DNA from: Acheta domesticus
Taxonomy: Eukaryota > Arthropoda > Insecta > Orthoptera > Gryllidae
Direction: 5' to 3'
DNA length: 64,000 nt
Assembly (NCBI GenBank): GCA_031308135.1
Contig: JAHLJT010004567.1
Span: 132,035,060 to 132,099,059, forward strand
Each line of letters begins with the position of its first letter. The stretch's first letter is position 1. Positions 46,201-60,130 of the stretch are shown piece by piece. The translations under genes were made by a program, and so were the position numbers. Below the pieces are notes generated by a model. The model was not told the DNA's origin and made no database searches. It was given only the letters and a program-made list of their open reading frames with translations.

Positions 46201-48738
46201 CTTTAACATCCAACTTTAAAAACCGACATATGTATCGTAGCGCTTTCGTGCGTTTGCTCTGGAAAATTTTAGAAAGTCCTCACATTTTGGCCTTCTTATG
46301 TTAAATTCCGCAATTAATGGCTTTTATTAAACTTTCTCTGAGAATGGTTGCTCGCAGTAGCAGAGAACGTTCTCATAATTTCGTAAATTTTGCTCTCACT
46401 TCAATTTTGCATCGGTAGCCAAAAGAAAAAGAAAAAATAATGTTCTCTCCTCTCTTTGACTTCTGTCTCAACGTTATTTACCTACGTCTTCATTACATGA
46501 GAACATTTTTGCGCAGCTTATGAGTTTCACGCTGCTTAATTCTGTAACAAAGAGATTTTCAAGGGGTATCGTGCATACAATGTCAATAGAATGCGACCAA
46601 CAGGTGTTACTAAACTTACAATAATTTTCTTATGACAGCAGCATCGTTACAAACTAGAGATAACCGGATAAAGTCGCCTAAATATGAAAAAATAATTAAA
46701 TTGTATATTACAAATAATATTATTAGTATTATTATGAGCACCATCATGAATAAGTAAATCATATCATAATCACAGCAAACATATTAGTTTTGTGTGTTTT
46801 ATCAGTTACCTAAATTTAATGACTAGGATTAACAACCTAATAATATCAACCATGTTCATTACTTTGGTAACCAAATATTCAATGAAGACCTACATTTCAA
46901 AGAAACCTCTAACACTTATGATTAAAAATGTGGAATAATGCTCGGCAAAAATCATAGTAAACAGATTTAGTCACTTTTCAAAATTATATTAAAACTATCT
47001 GCAAAAGTCACATTGAAAACTATTCTGGTCGAGAGATTCTTCACGATTATTAAATACTGTATTTTTGTTTCAAACTGAATGGAAATATGAAGTGTAGATT
47101 ACTAACAATGCAAGATCCACTACGGAACTACAGTAGGTCTATTGAAAGAGGTTCTTCACCAGATGTAATCATGAGTAGCTTCAGAACCTACCAGGTCAAT
47201 CATTTCCTTGTCGAGTAAATAATTTTCTCTTGCTCCTTTAAAGAAAAAATAGCAACCAATTACACAAAAAATTTCAAGATATCAACCACTCGTGAAAATT
47301 CGCCTCTTTTGTTCTACCACTTACCAACCGTGACATGAATGCATGAAAGCCACTAACACGAGTCATCATTTTTATCATATAACTATCCTGTGTATCACGC
47401 ATATTAAATCATTTCGGTATTGATGCATACATATAAATATATTATTGAATAGATTAAGTCACTTTCCGTTTTCTAGTTTAATATGCATTTGAAATACTGA
47501 ATTATGTTATCTTATGCTGGTATGATTGATGATCACGTACCACACAGAAGAAGACAGTTTGAAATTCACAGAGATGAAAACATGATTTAGTAATTACCGC
47601 CACATTGTAATGCGCATGAAGCAAGTCATTCATGTCAAACAACCCACATCACACGTTTTAGGGCTTCATTACAATACTTGGTAAATTTCTGCAACGTTCC
47701 TTCTCCACCCATTTTCTTTCACTCTTTTTTGCATGGCTTGTTTTACCCTTCGAGCTCTACCTTCCTTCAGCAAACAAGCCTTTCTCTGCGCCTCCGTAAT
47801 TTCGTTAGGTGTCTGTTTTTAGCAGAGATGACGCAAGGGGGTGCGGAACAGGGATAGTAGAGGGAGGATACGACGTTGCTGTCACTTCCTTCGCAAAGGA
47901 CTATTCACGTTGTTGTTCTCTGTAAGGCGGCGCCATTGCTTGCAAGTGGCAAGGGATTATTCATGCCACGTTTGTAGCAATGCTCCATTCTTGCGGATGG
48001 TAGAAATGCGGACAAAAATATCTTCCAATATGTACTTACGTTTATAATCATTTCGTGAAATGAACTTCTGCACGGTCAATATTCAAGATATTTTCTAAAG
48101 GCTAGTAAGTCGAGGCAAAAAATCAAGGTGTTTTTGCACGAAACAATAATTTTGCTCACGAAATAGAAACATTTTATGCAATCATATAAAAATGCATCTA
48201 CAAATCATAATTAGTTTCGCCGTCTCTACTCATGGTTTTCAAAATAATGCATCAACTTTGTTATCAACCTTCTTAGAGTAACATTTTTCTTCAGTGTCTT
48301 AAGTGAAAGTTCACTTCTTAGAATTTTATGTTGAAAGTTTATGCCATGTTGCACAAAAGGTGGAAGTTGGACTTGGAAATTTTAATGAACGTAGTCCGTA
48401 GTCTTTGTAATACTACTAATGTTTCCTGTCGCCCTTTTTTTCGTATTTTTAAATAAGAAACATAGATATAATAATTGTCTTAGAAGCCTTGACGTGAAAT
48501 TATTTCTGACATACTTAAAAAATGTTTTTTCGAAATAATTATATTTTGAAAGAAATAAGAAGAAACGAAATAAACTATTTTTTATCTTTAATAATTACTT
48601 GGAAATGTGTATCCCAGAAATCTATTTCATATTTATCGATTATACTTATCAACAATTCCGCGCTTGCGTGTCTTGTGAACAAGAATGAAAAAAAATTGAA
48701 AAGATAAAATGAAACTTAAAGTACTCGACCGTTACTGT
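43284..48738. other. long AT-rich intergenic stretch, no gene recognised
   Basis: About 5.5 kb with only short open frames and no protein motif, RNA gene, array or transposon termini that I could define. Its right end, 48738, is the point where homology with contig A begins. If contig B is the alternative haplotype in reverse, this stretch would be the downstream flank of the Gypsy insertion. Confidence 0.5.
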
Positions 48739-51386
48739 TTATAAATATTTGAGTCGAAATTTGGGCAGTTAAAATTCCTCAATTCTGCCTGTTTTCTGCA
48801 AGTCTCTAACCACTGAGTGGAGTTCTGCAGTGGAAATGGAAATGGTGAGAGTACGAAAAGAGAGACAGAAAGAATTCAACTCCGGAGAAAGCTTTTCTGT
48901 ACTTTTAAGCAGTACTTCGACGTGCATACCACTCTCCATTTTGTTGGTCGGCCGAATAATCACTCGCGAGAAATAATTCTTCGCACAAAATCGAGTTTCG
49001 CATTAGGGAAATTTTTTCTTTCGAATTTCGCTTCTGGTAACGTCAAGTTTCTTTGTTTTCTGTAGGCGAACAATAGCATGACTAAAAAACGAGGGAAGCA
49101 AAAGGAAACACATTACCTACTGCTTGTTGAAGTTACAAGAGTTTTACATTCTTACTCGCTTTGGAATCCCTTTTCATTCGGAGAATAATGTGGAATTGTC
49201 TGTGTTGCTTCCTTATTAATTGATGATGTAGTTTTCGTAACTCTTTGACGTGTTCCATTTAGCAATTAAAATAATCTTCAAACTGTTGAGGAGTTGCAAG
49301 CTGATAATCTCACATAATTTTAGAGCTTAAGATGGATGTACCAAAAGATCATGATCTGTGACATTATTGCCCACACTTTGAAACTTGATATTAATAAATA
49401 AATATTAATATAAATTTTCGAAAAGTCTTCATATTGTTTTTTTTCAAATACCTTTCACACAGCAACACCTTTTATCTCAATTTTTTGTTGGAAATGAGTG
49501 CAACATCTCATTCTCATACGGAAGATTTATCTATTTGGTATATTTATTCTTCTCAAGAAACTGAGGTCTGCTTTAGAAGAAAACAGTCTCAAAACATATG
49601 GTAACACTGCATTAATACTTTGCTGTCCAATTGATAAAGTTCAGTCAGTTTGCAGGGTTGAGATTGTGCTGAAAATTTGGATATGTCCATTTTCAACGCC
49701 AGACGCAAAATCAAAACTTTTTCTGGTACCGTATGGAAACCTTAGCATAAAGTGCGAGGTGCTGCCGAGTAGGCTACAATATACTGAATTAATTTACCTG
49801 CATGAAGTAGCAATATGCTTCATTATCATGGCCCACACTTTTTCTTCTAAACACTCACTGTATTAACCAACCAAGTCAGAATACAAAATATCAGATATAG
49901 ATACTACCGTAGGAGTATAGAGAACCGTAAGTTCTAACTAAACCCATTTTTTAATCAAGCAAAAATTCAAGGAAAGAATGTTATACCTTGCACGGCAATC
50001 GCACAAAAAATAACATTCGGGATTGTGAACAGATCTGTAGAGCAAGAGTGACACTAGTGCATGGAAACGAGAGCGCGCAGTTGAATCTCAGCCCCGGCAA
50101 AAAAGGCGTGTGCGTGCTGCACATACGCGGGATGTGGGCGGGGTGTTTCTCGCTCTCTCCGCCAGAGCGCGCCGCGCTTGTCTGTTGCATTCATTGCCAC
50201 CACCCACGGCGCGCCGCTGTGGAGGAAACTCTTTCTGTACTGCACACAGAGTTGCGCCGTTCTTGTGTTGGACAGACGCTTTCACAAAGTGCAGCAAGTT
50301 GAAAAATACGCACGCATGCGTGTGTAGCTTTTTTTGCATTTGCCATACATTCTACGCAAAAAATAGATTCTTTTTGTTACGGATTGAAACTGTGAAAATG
50401 ATTATTGTGTTGGTTGTAAAAAACATGTCACGTTTTGTTAGGATTGGAATGTAGTTCATACTTTTTTTAATAAGCAAATCTGACATTTTCATTGACATTG
50501 CGGAATTCCATTGCATGAGAATTATTGTGTTCTGGGTTACACACCAAAAGGATTATTAAAAAGAACTGACGAGGGGTCCTTGTTTATTTTCAATGGCGCG
50601 GGTCACAGTAGTAGCAGTAAATACGGAAAACAATCCAGCAGCATGGCTAGCAGGAGTTATTTGTAACAGTGGTATTTTCTAACAGTCCCAGCCCTTTTGC
50701 AAAGTCTTTTCGTAGCTTAATACTCTTGTGTGAACACGATTTGTTTCCATTCATCTGGAATAGTCTGTCTCAGAACAGACATTACCATTAAGCATCAGTG
50801 ACTTATCTTTTAGTCTTAGTTCAATAAATTTCTAGCTTTTTTTCCTACATGTTCTTATCAAAAACTCTTTAATGAAAAATGTGTTACAATTTTACTATAA
50901 TAAAAAATACAATGGAAAGTACTGCAATACATTTTTCTTATCTTTTGACGTAACCATTGTCAGACCAAATCTCATAGGTAACCAAATTCTACCTCTTTAA
51001 GTAATTAACCTTGAAAATCCGTAAAACCCTTGGACATAAAAGTATTTCAATTACATGTACGAAGAAGTTGAATAAAAAGTCCGGAAATTTCATTGAAAAT
51101 AACAAAAAACACGAAATTTGCATGTAATGATAATTTTTCTCGTTTGTGAATAATTTTGAACCATAATAAATTATTGCGACGTATGTGTATGTATACATTT
51201 AGTGTATGTGTATGTATACATTAGGAATATCTTACCGAGAAGCAGATATTATAGCGTTCTTAGGAACATTCTGCATGAAAATCAAACTTCAAAACCAACA
51301 ATTGTGAGATCTACCTCTGAGGTATCACTAGTTTTCAAAAAAATAATCGTTTACATTAAAAGGTTGCATCACCCCAGCTGAGATGA

Positions 51387-51441
51387 CACTCAGAGGCACT
51401 GCATACCATATCCATGAAGGTGGTATGCAGTGCCTCTGAGT
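51387..51441. repeat. hairpin at SINE head, right arm
   Basis: Counterpart of the hairpin at 27166-27221. Here the outer end of the stem is changed (GAGTT instead of GAGTG), leaving a stem of about 20-21 bp. Confidence 0.85.
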
Positions 51442-51937
51442 TGGGAGGTCCTAAGTTAGAGTCCTAAATATGGCAGGATTTTCGACACTAGTTAAATACC
51501 TAGCTCGAGGTCTGTCGCTGTCTGGCGAGAATTCTAGCGGCCGGCAGCTTCAATCCGATTGTATGCCGAGGTTTCTCCGATCAACACAAGACGAGCGCTG
51601 GAGCAGTAACCTAACAAACAGGTCATGGAACGCTCCGCGATCTTCCCTTCCTTCGCCCTTGTTCTACCCTCACCCCTTACTTACCACACACACTAACATG
51701 AACTACACTTCCACATACGCCGGGAAAACCAGCCGCGAGTTACAGCGTGGTCCCGGTTGGAGAGGTGCCTCGCTTTGAGGATACGTGTTTGGGAAAAGCC
51801 CGGTAGACACCGGGTAGGCCGGCTACCGAATCTCACCCAGCAGGGGAAGCTCACCGTCACCTCCCAGACAAAACACATGCACTACATCTTACGGAACTAA
51901 TGCTAGTAGAAGTTGACGCTCCCGGAATCCATCAATC
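51420..51937 (+). mobile_element. 500-bp SINE-like element, copy C (allelic or duplicate of copy A)
   Basis: Same element as at 26678-27186 in the opposite orientation, part of the inverted-repeat arm and not an independent insertion. It includes GAATTCTAGCGGCCGGC at about 51529-51545 and ends near TTGACGCTCCCGGAATCC. Confidence 0.75.
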
Positions 51938-52090
51938 AAAAGAATTGAAGCTTGTAAGCACTTATGGAGCACTTGTGGAGTGAAGCACTTGAGGAGGGTG
52001 AAGGTGTTTGATGTACTTATAGCTCACCCAGTGGATAACAACAGAACTACAGCTGCCTGTCAGACAGATGTTCCCACCTGAAGGTGAAAT

Positions 52091-52492
52091 GTGCAACATT
52101 GGCATTCAAGAGGTAATGGTTATATATCAAGATCTATCAGGATCTCGTATTTCCGCGTGCCAGGGTCTATTTTCTCGCTTCCTTTCAGCGGCCGCACGCC
52201 TTTTCTCCTGTTTCCTCGACCGTTCGTCGCCCCCCTGGTAGCGCTAGTTGACCTCCGCACTAAATTTCTCCGTTCTCGTATCTCGCCCGCACCGCTGGGC
52301 GCGCAGCCGTTCTTTTCTGCGTCGTGTAAACTCCGTTTTCCCCTCTGCTCGCCGCGCTCTCTGTCTTGTCTCAGAAGAAACACGCCACCGTCACCGATCG
52401 TTCGTTGTTGTGGCCCGGCTTCCTTTCGACTCCGACTGGAAACCGAATTTGGAGTGAGGCACAAAGACCAGCTGCGAAATGTGAGATGGTAG
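52091..52492. other. GC-rich patch, right arm
   Basis: Counterpart of 26147-26485. The minus-strand reading of the left arm is the plus strand here. The open frames differ slightly at their ends between arms because of small indels, which argues against a maintained reading frame. Confidence 0.35.
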
Positions 52493-53408
52493 GATACTAC
52501 CTGCCCATTGAAATATAATACAGAGAAAATATTGTAATGTTTTTTAACTAAAAAAACTGAAAAAAAACAAACGTTTTACCAAACAAACTGCCATGAGAAT
52601 TTGGGCGCCAGGAAACAATTTCAAGTACTTAACGGTACCAATATCAATTAGCCCGTTACCGTGCTAGCCCAGCCTATTTGTGAGTTCCTACTCAGTAACA
52701 ATTTACCCTCCTGCAATCAGGAAAATTGCCACTGGATCCACCCTCCGTACGGAGAAGCGCGAAATCTGAATGTAATTCTTTACCTATCTGCACAACTAAC
52801 GTGCTAGATTGCACAATAATAACCGATGGGATTTTATGGAAACAGATAACATATTTATTTGAGATCCAGTACCTCCCTCGTTACTTCCTGAGAACAATCT
52901 TTTCTTTACTAACCTTCTATTCAAAACGTATCACTTGCTCATGACCCATTACTCAGTTCACATCCACCATACCAGAGCTCTCCCGGTTGCAGAGGAACGG
53001 CACCTCCCAGAACAGGCCTCCGCGACGTCTTCCGGGGCAATCCGCTTCGCTCCTCTTCAACAGCCCGAGCCCCTCCAATTAACAGTTCCACAAGAACTAA
53101 TTAATTACAGTTTCTCGCGCAATGGACATCCAACATAACACAACTTAGCAATCGCCACACGATCCCCCATTTACGGCACCCAGTGTCTGCTCAATTGTTA
53201 TCAACAAGCTGTGCGCACCATAGCAACGCCCCCAACAACCATGCATGTTTCAGCTCCACGTACACCTCCTTGACGTTCGGCGTCAACCTTCCAACCCACC
53301 ATGTTTTGTAAGTCACAATATTAATGTAACGTAGCATTCTCTCGTACTCGTGTATTTAGAAAACATGTTCTTCTTCAAATATGTTGTAACAAAGTGTAAA
53401 ATATTTTA

Positions 53409-53473
53409 TCCCACCGGAATCTCAGAACGAGACCTCTTGTAATCCACACGTACTCTAACCGTCTGAGCTTGTT
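53409..53473 (-). repeat. tRNA-like relic, right arm
   Basis: Counterpart of 25138-25203. It shows the same A-box-like and B-box-like blocks in reverse orientation. Confidence 0.35.
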
Positions 53474-54927
53474 TAAAGAATTTGTATGCGATTACTCTTC
53501 ATAATAGCCCATTTTCAGTCATTAACACTTGCATGTGCATTGCAGCAAGGTGCTTTGGTACATTTACACCAAACTAGCAACAATGGTTTAATTTAAAAAA
53601 GGTAATCGTATCTAGAATTAGCCAACGAAGTATTGTTCATCACATTCCGATCATCTTTACCATTCACTCCATTTTATAACGTATTTTCTTCAATTCTTGT
53701 TGTTGGATTGTTTTCAAAGATATAGAAGAAGTTGCGCTTAGTTACAGCCTTTCCTGCAAAAGAACCGAAAACCTATGTAGATGAGTTATGTGAGATGTTA
53801 TTCGCTAAATTATTAGAATATTCGCAATATTTAAAGCTTCTTCGCGTCGTAAAAAAATTAAACAGGCACCCGAAGAATGTGTCTGAGATATGCCTTTCCG
53901 CCGTGGTGTCCGGGAATTCTCATTTTTATCACGGGTGAAGGCGAAATCAAAGAAGGGGTGTTTCCCTCCAAAGGGCTTCCCTTAAAATGGTCGGGTGACT
54001 TCGTGACGGGGCTAGTCCACGCTCTGCTTCTTCTCCATGTAGGATAATGGCATGCAAATGAACATAATGTAAGGTTTGTTACTTCCCTCTCTGGGCACAG
54101 TCAAGACTAATATACCCTCGTATTCGAATATTTGTAGCGACATATTCTTTTCCAAATCTTATTGTTACGAATAACTTATTCTCAAAGTGGCTATCAGAAC
54201 TAGTGAAGTTTAGTTAGCGACTTCCTACAACGATAGCAGAAACTTAGATAGTTGAAGGGATAACTGTTGAGGTGTCGTATTCTAAGATCTCAATTCATTT
54301 GTTGAGCTCCATTTTCTCAAAATTTATATTTACTACAAATGAAATGTTTAGCCCATTAATAATATTCCTAGATCAGATACACATTAATACTGCATACAGG
54401 AACATTTTCTCTTTCATATTGCCATCTCATGTTGCAGCAGCACCAAAAAACCATGTTTTAAACGTATTACTCGCACATGACATACTATCATTACTAGAAC
54501 TCTACATTTCACATTTTCTACCTCATTATGGTTCTGAGTTCTAAAAATATTGATGTTTGTATTTGCTCAGTGCTTCTGAAGCATTCCACTTCACTGGATG
54601 AATGTGTGAAGTGTACAAAGCACGGGCTCAATTAGAGCCAGCCGTAATTCCACTCGCGGTTGCCGTAAACGCTCTTTGAGCGCAATTCACTGGGCGGCTC
54701 GCCTGCCCTTGGGGCTCTTTATTGCATGCGCCAGTTTTGTTATTATTCCTCGTTTTAATATTTGTTTTGCGGCGAGCGGCGCAAGCAAAACTCGGCTTTG
54801 AACGCTGACGCTCCGCAAGCCCCGAAATCGGGGACGCATTGACCTAGCTTTGGCAATATACGTAGGCGAGCCGCGCGCTCGACGTGATATTGGAATAAAT
54901 CTGCAGCGAAAGGTCGAGGGCGGTTGT

Positions 54928-54978
54928 AGCCAGTGTGTGTGTGTGTGTATGTGTGTGTGTATGTCTGTGTGTGTGGAG
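54928..54978. repeat. (GT)n microsatellite, right arm
   Basis: Reverse-complement counterpart of the (CA)n run at 23630-23682. Confidence 0.9.
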
Positions 54979-55392
54979 TGGAGCAAGGTCAGGAGCGTGA
55001 GGAGACGGCACGCGGGTGAGGCGGCGAGTCAGGAAAAACGAGTTGTGTGTGTGAGGGTCAAGGAAAGACGAGAACAGGCTTAGACGGAATGAGGCGAGAA
55101 GAGGTGGAGGAAAATGTTAAAAAGAGGCAGGGAATATCTCAAAATTGTAGAGGAGTGCGGGAAATGGTGGAGGAAAGCGAAGCAAGGTAGAGATTGTTTA
55201 ATAAAAGAGGGGGAATGCGAGTAAAATGAGAAATGTAGAAAAAAATAAGGAAAAGCTAAGAATGTAACGAATGTAGGGATAAACGAAGTGAGTTGAAGGA
55301 AGGTAGAAGTGAGGAAAGTCGTAGAATGATGGGGGATTATCAAGAATACTCGGGAATGAAAGGGAAAACAATTTTAGAAACGAATAGTTGAT

Positions 55393-56392
55393 NNNNNNNN
55401 NNNNNNNNNNNNNNNNNNNNNNNNNNNNNNNNNNNNNNNNNNNNNNNNNNNNNNNNNNNNNNNNNNNNNNNNNNNNNNNNNNNNNNNNNNNNNNNNNNNN
55501 NNNNNNNNNNNNNNNNNNNNNNNNNNNNNNNNNNNNNNNNNNNNNNNNNNNNNNNNNNNNNNNNNNNNNNNNNNNNNNNNNNNNNNNNNNNNNNNNNNNN
55601 NNNNNNNNNNNNNNNNNNNNNNNNNNNNNNNNNNNNNNNNNNNNNNNNNNNNNNNNNNNNNNNNNNNNNNNNNNNNNNNNNNNNNNNNNNNNNNNNNNNN
55701 NNNNNNNNNNNNNNNNNNNNNNNNNNNNNNNNNNNNNNNNNNNNNNNNNNNNNNNNNNNNNNNNNNNNNNNNNNNNNNNNNNNNNNNNNNNNNNNNNNNN
55801 NNNNNNNNNNNNNNNNNNNNNNNNNNNNNNNNNNNNNNNNNNNNNNNNNNNNNNNNNNNNNNNNNNNNNNNNNNNNNNNNNNNNNNNNNNNNNNNNNNNN
55901 NNNNNNNNNNNNNNNNNNNNNNNNNNNNNNNNNNNNNNNNNNNNNNNNNNNNNNNNNNNNNNNNNNNNNNNNNNNNNNNNNNNNNNNNNNNNNNNNNNNN
56001 NNNNNNNNNNNNNNNNNNNNNNNNNNNNNNNNNNNNNNNNNNNNNNNNNNNNNNNNNNNNNNNNNNNNNNNNNNNNNNNNNNNNNNNNNNNNNNNNNNNN
56101 NNNNNNNNNNNNNNNNNNNNNNNNNNNNNNNNNNNNNNNNNNNNNNNNNNNNNNNNNNNNNNNNNNNNNNNNNNNNNNNNNNNNNNNNNNNNNNNNNNNN
56201 NNNNNNNNNNNNNNNNNNNNNNNNNNNNNNNNNNNNNNNNNNNNNNNNNNNNNNNNNNNNNNNNNNNNNNNNNNNNNNNNNNNNNNNNNNNNNNNNNNNN
56301 NNNNNNNNNNNNNNNNNNNNNNNNNNNNNNNNNNNNNNNNNNNNNNNNNNNNNNNNNNNNNNNNNNNNNNNNNNNNNNNNNNNNNNNNNNNN
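55393..56392. other. assembly gap, exactly 1000 N
   Basis: Separates contig B from contig C. It truncates the right arm of the inverted repeat at its outer end. Confidence 0.99.
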
Positions 56393-59159
56393 GCAGAAGT
56401 AGATGCCTCGTTAACAGCATTCCTAAAGTGGAGGGATTTTTGAACGTGTTTGTAATAAATGCAAAATTGCCTTGCACATGGAAATTTCCTTCCTCGAGAC
56501 AACAGATTAAGATGTGCTGTGCTGAAGGAGAGAGAAGCGGGATGACTGGGCCATGATAATATTTTTATTTTATTTCTACCCGAGTGGTCGAAAGGTCTTA
56601 CAGAGTTATGCATTTACTTATATAATTTAGTAAATTTAATTTGCTGTCTTACTTGGCAGTTACGTACAATATTTTTGAAGTAAAATTAATTAGATTCGTT
56701 TTAGACTTAAAGTATGGGAAAAGGGAATAGATAGATTCCTTGAATTTGGAATTTTCTTGAGCGATGAGATTCATCGCGGGAGCTACCTTAACACTTATTG
56801 GAGAAGGCAACACGTGAGGTTCAAAGCAAGAAAATCGTGCCGCCTGTGAGCCGAGCTGACCATTGGGAATACAAACCCTCAATGCAAAACAATATCAGCG
56901 CCTAAAATGCAGTGGATTTGAGCTGTTCACCCGGACCGACCAATGAAGTCGAGTATTATCAAAAACGAACTTTTCGACGGAAACCAGTTGTACCAAATTT
57001 CCTAAAGCATGGGATCTTCGTGATGTATTTTCAGAATAATTAAGGTCCACCAGTATGGGCACAAGGCAGCAATATGAGAAGAGTTTAAAGCAGGATTTAG
57101 GCCATAGCATTGAAGAAGTGGTGTCTGCAATATTCAACTAGTAAAACAATCAACATTTTGAAACACTTTGTAACGAATGTTTTGATGTGTGTTATGATTC
57201 ACTGGGTCATTTTTCGTAAAATACGAAGAGATTCTATGGAATAAAGCGGCATTGTCCTCTTTTGGGCCTGTGATGTAAATGTACGAGAATAGTGGTTACG
57301 ACGCCGGGCACCATAAAGCCTACCATTCATAGAGGTTTTGTTTTCAGAATATATTGCATGTGATGTATGGGTCGTTAAAACATAAAAGAATCCCAATCAA
57401 TTGAACATACAGGATGGAGAGAAAAACAAGTGAGCATGTATTATAACCTATTTTAAATTTTCTTCTATATAAAAAAAAAAGAATTGAGTGTAGATGATTT
57501 GATACCAAACTTATTATTGTATGATTTTATTCGTATTTAAGTATTTTTATTAGAACATATTATCATGCGCAGGAAATTTCAGGCGGATATATTCATGATG
57601 AGGATTGTTACGAGAATAGATACATTGATTGTAAAGAGAAATCCAAATTACACCACACCTCGTTTTTATAAATCATTAATAAATAAGTTCATTGTGAAAT
57701 AATTAGATTTCAAAATAAGTAATAAAATTACTCAAATAAGAATTTTTCGTAAAACATGTTTTTAGCGTTTTTATTTTATCCCTTTGTGTACCTCTTTGGA
57801 TACCAAATGGTTATTGAATCTCAACTTTGCTTTTTCCAAGCGTTTATGTACCTACTTCCTGGACCCTCTGAATGAGAGTTTCAACGGGTCTAGAACGTCC
57901 TTACAATGACTTTATCGTAACAGGAAAATAGTCTGTCGAGAGCCACGTTTACACTGGATATTCTTTTCTTCCTTAATTTATTTTTATCTTTCGTCCATTT
58001 AATACTGGAATAATGTTTTAAGTAGAATATCATTATGTTGTTACTACCAATTACCATGCAGTTATTCGAATTTTTACCGTAGATTGAAGTGTTTTAAGAC
58101 CACTGTGCACACGCGATCCTACAACTGCTATACAACACACATTTATCTTGAAAATTACTCTTTCCTCTTTGTGGTTGAATTTGTAATGTATTCTGTTCTT
58201 AAACGAAAAACAAAGGTTCATTTCCATTGCTTTCATTATACCAACTTCATTTTATTTTCGTCTTGTAAGGCTGAGAAAAATGTACTCTTCCGGAAAATAC
58301 ATTAACATAAAAAATAGATTCCCGTAAAAGTGACAGAACCTTATGTTTATGAGGCATAGGTGAGAAATTTTAAATTAGAGACTGTCAGATATGCAGATAG
58401 ACAAAAGATTAATATTCTAGTAAAGACGATATAGGTGAGTAACGCCAGCGATATTTCACTTTTAATACTACAAAAATCAGCATGGCATATATGCGAAGAC
58501 ATAATAAAATCTCACTTACAAAGTAGTTTTGGAAAACATCTTTTAAAGAATAAACATATTAAGGCACATATTAAACTCAATAACTCATTTTTGATGCCAA
58601 AATTAAATAACTTTCATATTTATACTTTAATTAAAATATCTGCAAAACCTCTCAAAGCCTAAAGATGTTCAATTTCAGTTAGATAGTAATTTTAATTGCG
58701 TTTTATAAAAATCTCAGAAGAAATACGAAATTCCAAGATACATATACTGCGCTCCGACTTGAAATAAAAAGCTGGCACAACACAAAACAGAGGCAGACAC
58801 AGCTACAACGCGCTAGTTTATTGCAACATATAATTAAAAAATTAATTAATTAAATCACTTCATGGACATCGTTGCTGACGACAAAATTCTTCCTCCACCG
58901 AACGCATAATGATACTGTGGCGTACATTCTTTCATGCTAATTTTTAACGAATCGTATCTTCGTTTTCACAAATTTTCAGGAATGCAACGAAATGAATAGT
59001 TGGCAAATCGAGTTTTGAAATCTCACATTTGCATGTTGGCAACAGTTTTCATCATACGAAGTACCTACTCCGTCATGGGCTCCAATAAGTAAACAACACC
59101 GCAAATTGCTAATCCAGCCCAAGGTTTGCTCGCAACTTTTCACTCCTACGTGACTCTGT
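56393..59159. other. intergenic start of contig C, no gene recognised
   Basis: AT-rich with short open frames only. I see no continuation of the inverted-repeat arm (the sequence at 23216 and upstream) on this side of the gap. Confidence 0.5.
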
Positions 59160-60130
59160 TACAACTCGGTGGCATGGGAGGCCCGGCCGCCTTTTCGAGC
59201 CGCTTCGTTTTTGTTCCGCACGTTCATAATAAATGAAAGGCGTCGCGTCAATAGCAATGGCGGGAGCGAGCGAGGATGGCTCTGAACACGGATAGGGGCT
59301 TCAGAAAGGTGGGGAGGGCTACGGATTGGAGGTGGGTGGGAGCGGGGCAGAGAAAAGACGAGAAACCGAGGGGAGGTGGGAGCTAGGCAAGATGGGGTTG
59401 GGTGATGCGGGGATAGTGGCGGACATGCGGGATGGCCTGGGGCAGGGATACGCAGGGATATGAGACAGGTAAGGACGATGGATAGAGGTGGGGGCAGCGG
59501 AGTGAGACGGGAGACGAGTGGTGATAGATGTAGGTTAGGGAAACGAGAGAATCGGTAGGGTAGTCGAGGGATGGAGTGTATCAAGGCGAGGTAGGGTGTG
59601 ACGACGCGTGGATGAAAGCCGACATGGAGTGACGCGAGGCAGCGATTAGCGCGAATAAGAGAGGTAGGAAAAGAGGCGAGGGATGGGAGTGTGACGAGTG
59701 GTGGGAGGGATGGTAGGGTGATGGCGAGAAGAGTGAGTTTGGAGACGAGTGGCAATAGATGTAGGTTGTGGATGGCAGAGAATCGGTCGAGGAGGGACGG
59801 AGAGAAGACCGAGCGGTGAGGGGGGCGGGGCAGTCGGCGCCTGGAGCGGTAGAAGGCCGTGAGTAGCGGCGGCGGGAGTAGGGGCAGGCAAGCAAAAGTT
59901 GCTCGTCCCGACCCGCGTCACGAAAAGCAAACAAGGCGCGCGATGATTGGAGGCAGCCCATCTGCGGCGGACACTGCGCCGCTGCGCCCGCTGTTGTTCG
60001 CTAGGCCACGCCCCCGCCACCCCTTTCCCGCCGCCGCCCCCGCCCCCGCCTGCCGGCCCGGCTGCCGCAACGTGCTTGCAAGCGCGTTTCGCTATTCTGG
60101 ATTCCACATGGCGTCGCCATGGCCTTTGTT
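59160..60130. other. GC- and G-rich patch, no gene established
   Basis: About 59250-59830 is G-rich on the plus strand (GGGAGGTGGG-type phrases) and 59830-60120 is CpG-rich. A phrase around GACGAGTGG(C/T)(A/G)ATAGATGTAGGTT occurs twice (about 59513 and 59742), a local duplication of about 230 bp offset. Minus-strand frames up to 198 codons are Pro/Ser/Leu-rich and compositional. A promoter-type CpG patch is possible. Confidence 0.45.

Larger units (their letters stand above)
48739..55392 (-). repeat. inverted repeat, right arm (6.65 kb), contig B
   Basis: Reverse complement of 23217-29852. Its inner border, TTATAAATATTTGAG, is where contig A's copy is interrupted by the Gypsy LTR. Its outer border is the N gap at 55393, so the true extent is unknown. 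Differences from the left arm are scattered single-base changes and short indels, for example around 50440-50475. Confidence 0.95.

Noticed and set aside
23217..55392. A giant functional palindrome or amplicon as on sex chromosomes
   Set aside because: It cannot be ruled out, but the arms are on separate contigs bounded by placeholder gaps and the break coincides with a transposon insertion, so an assembly explanation is simpler.
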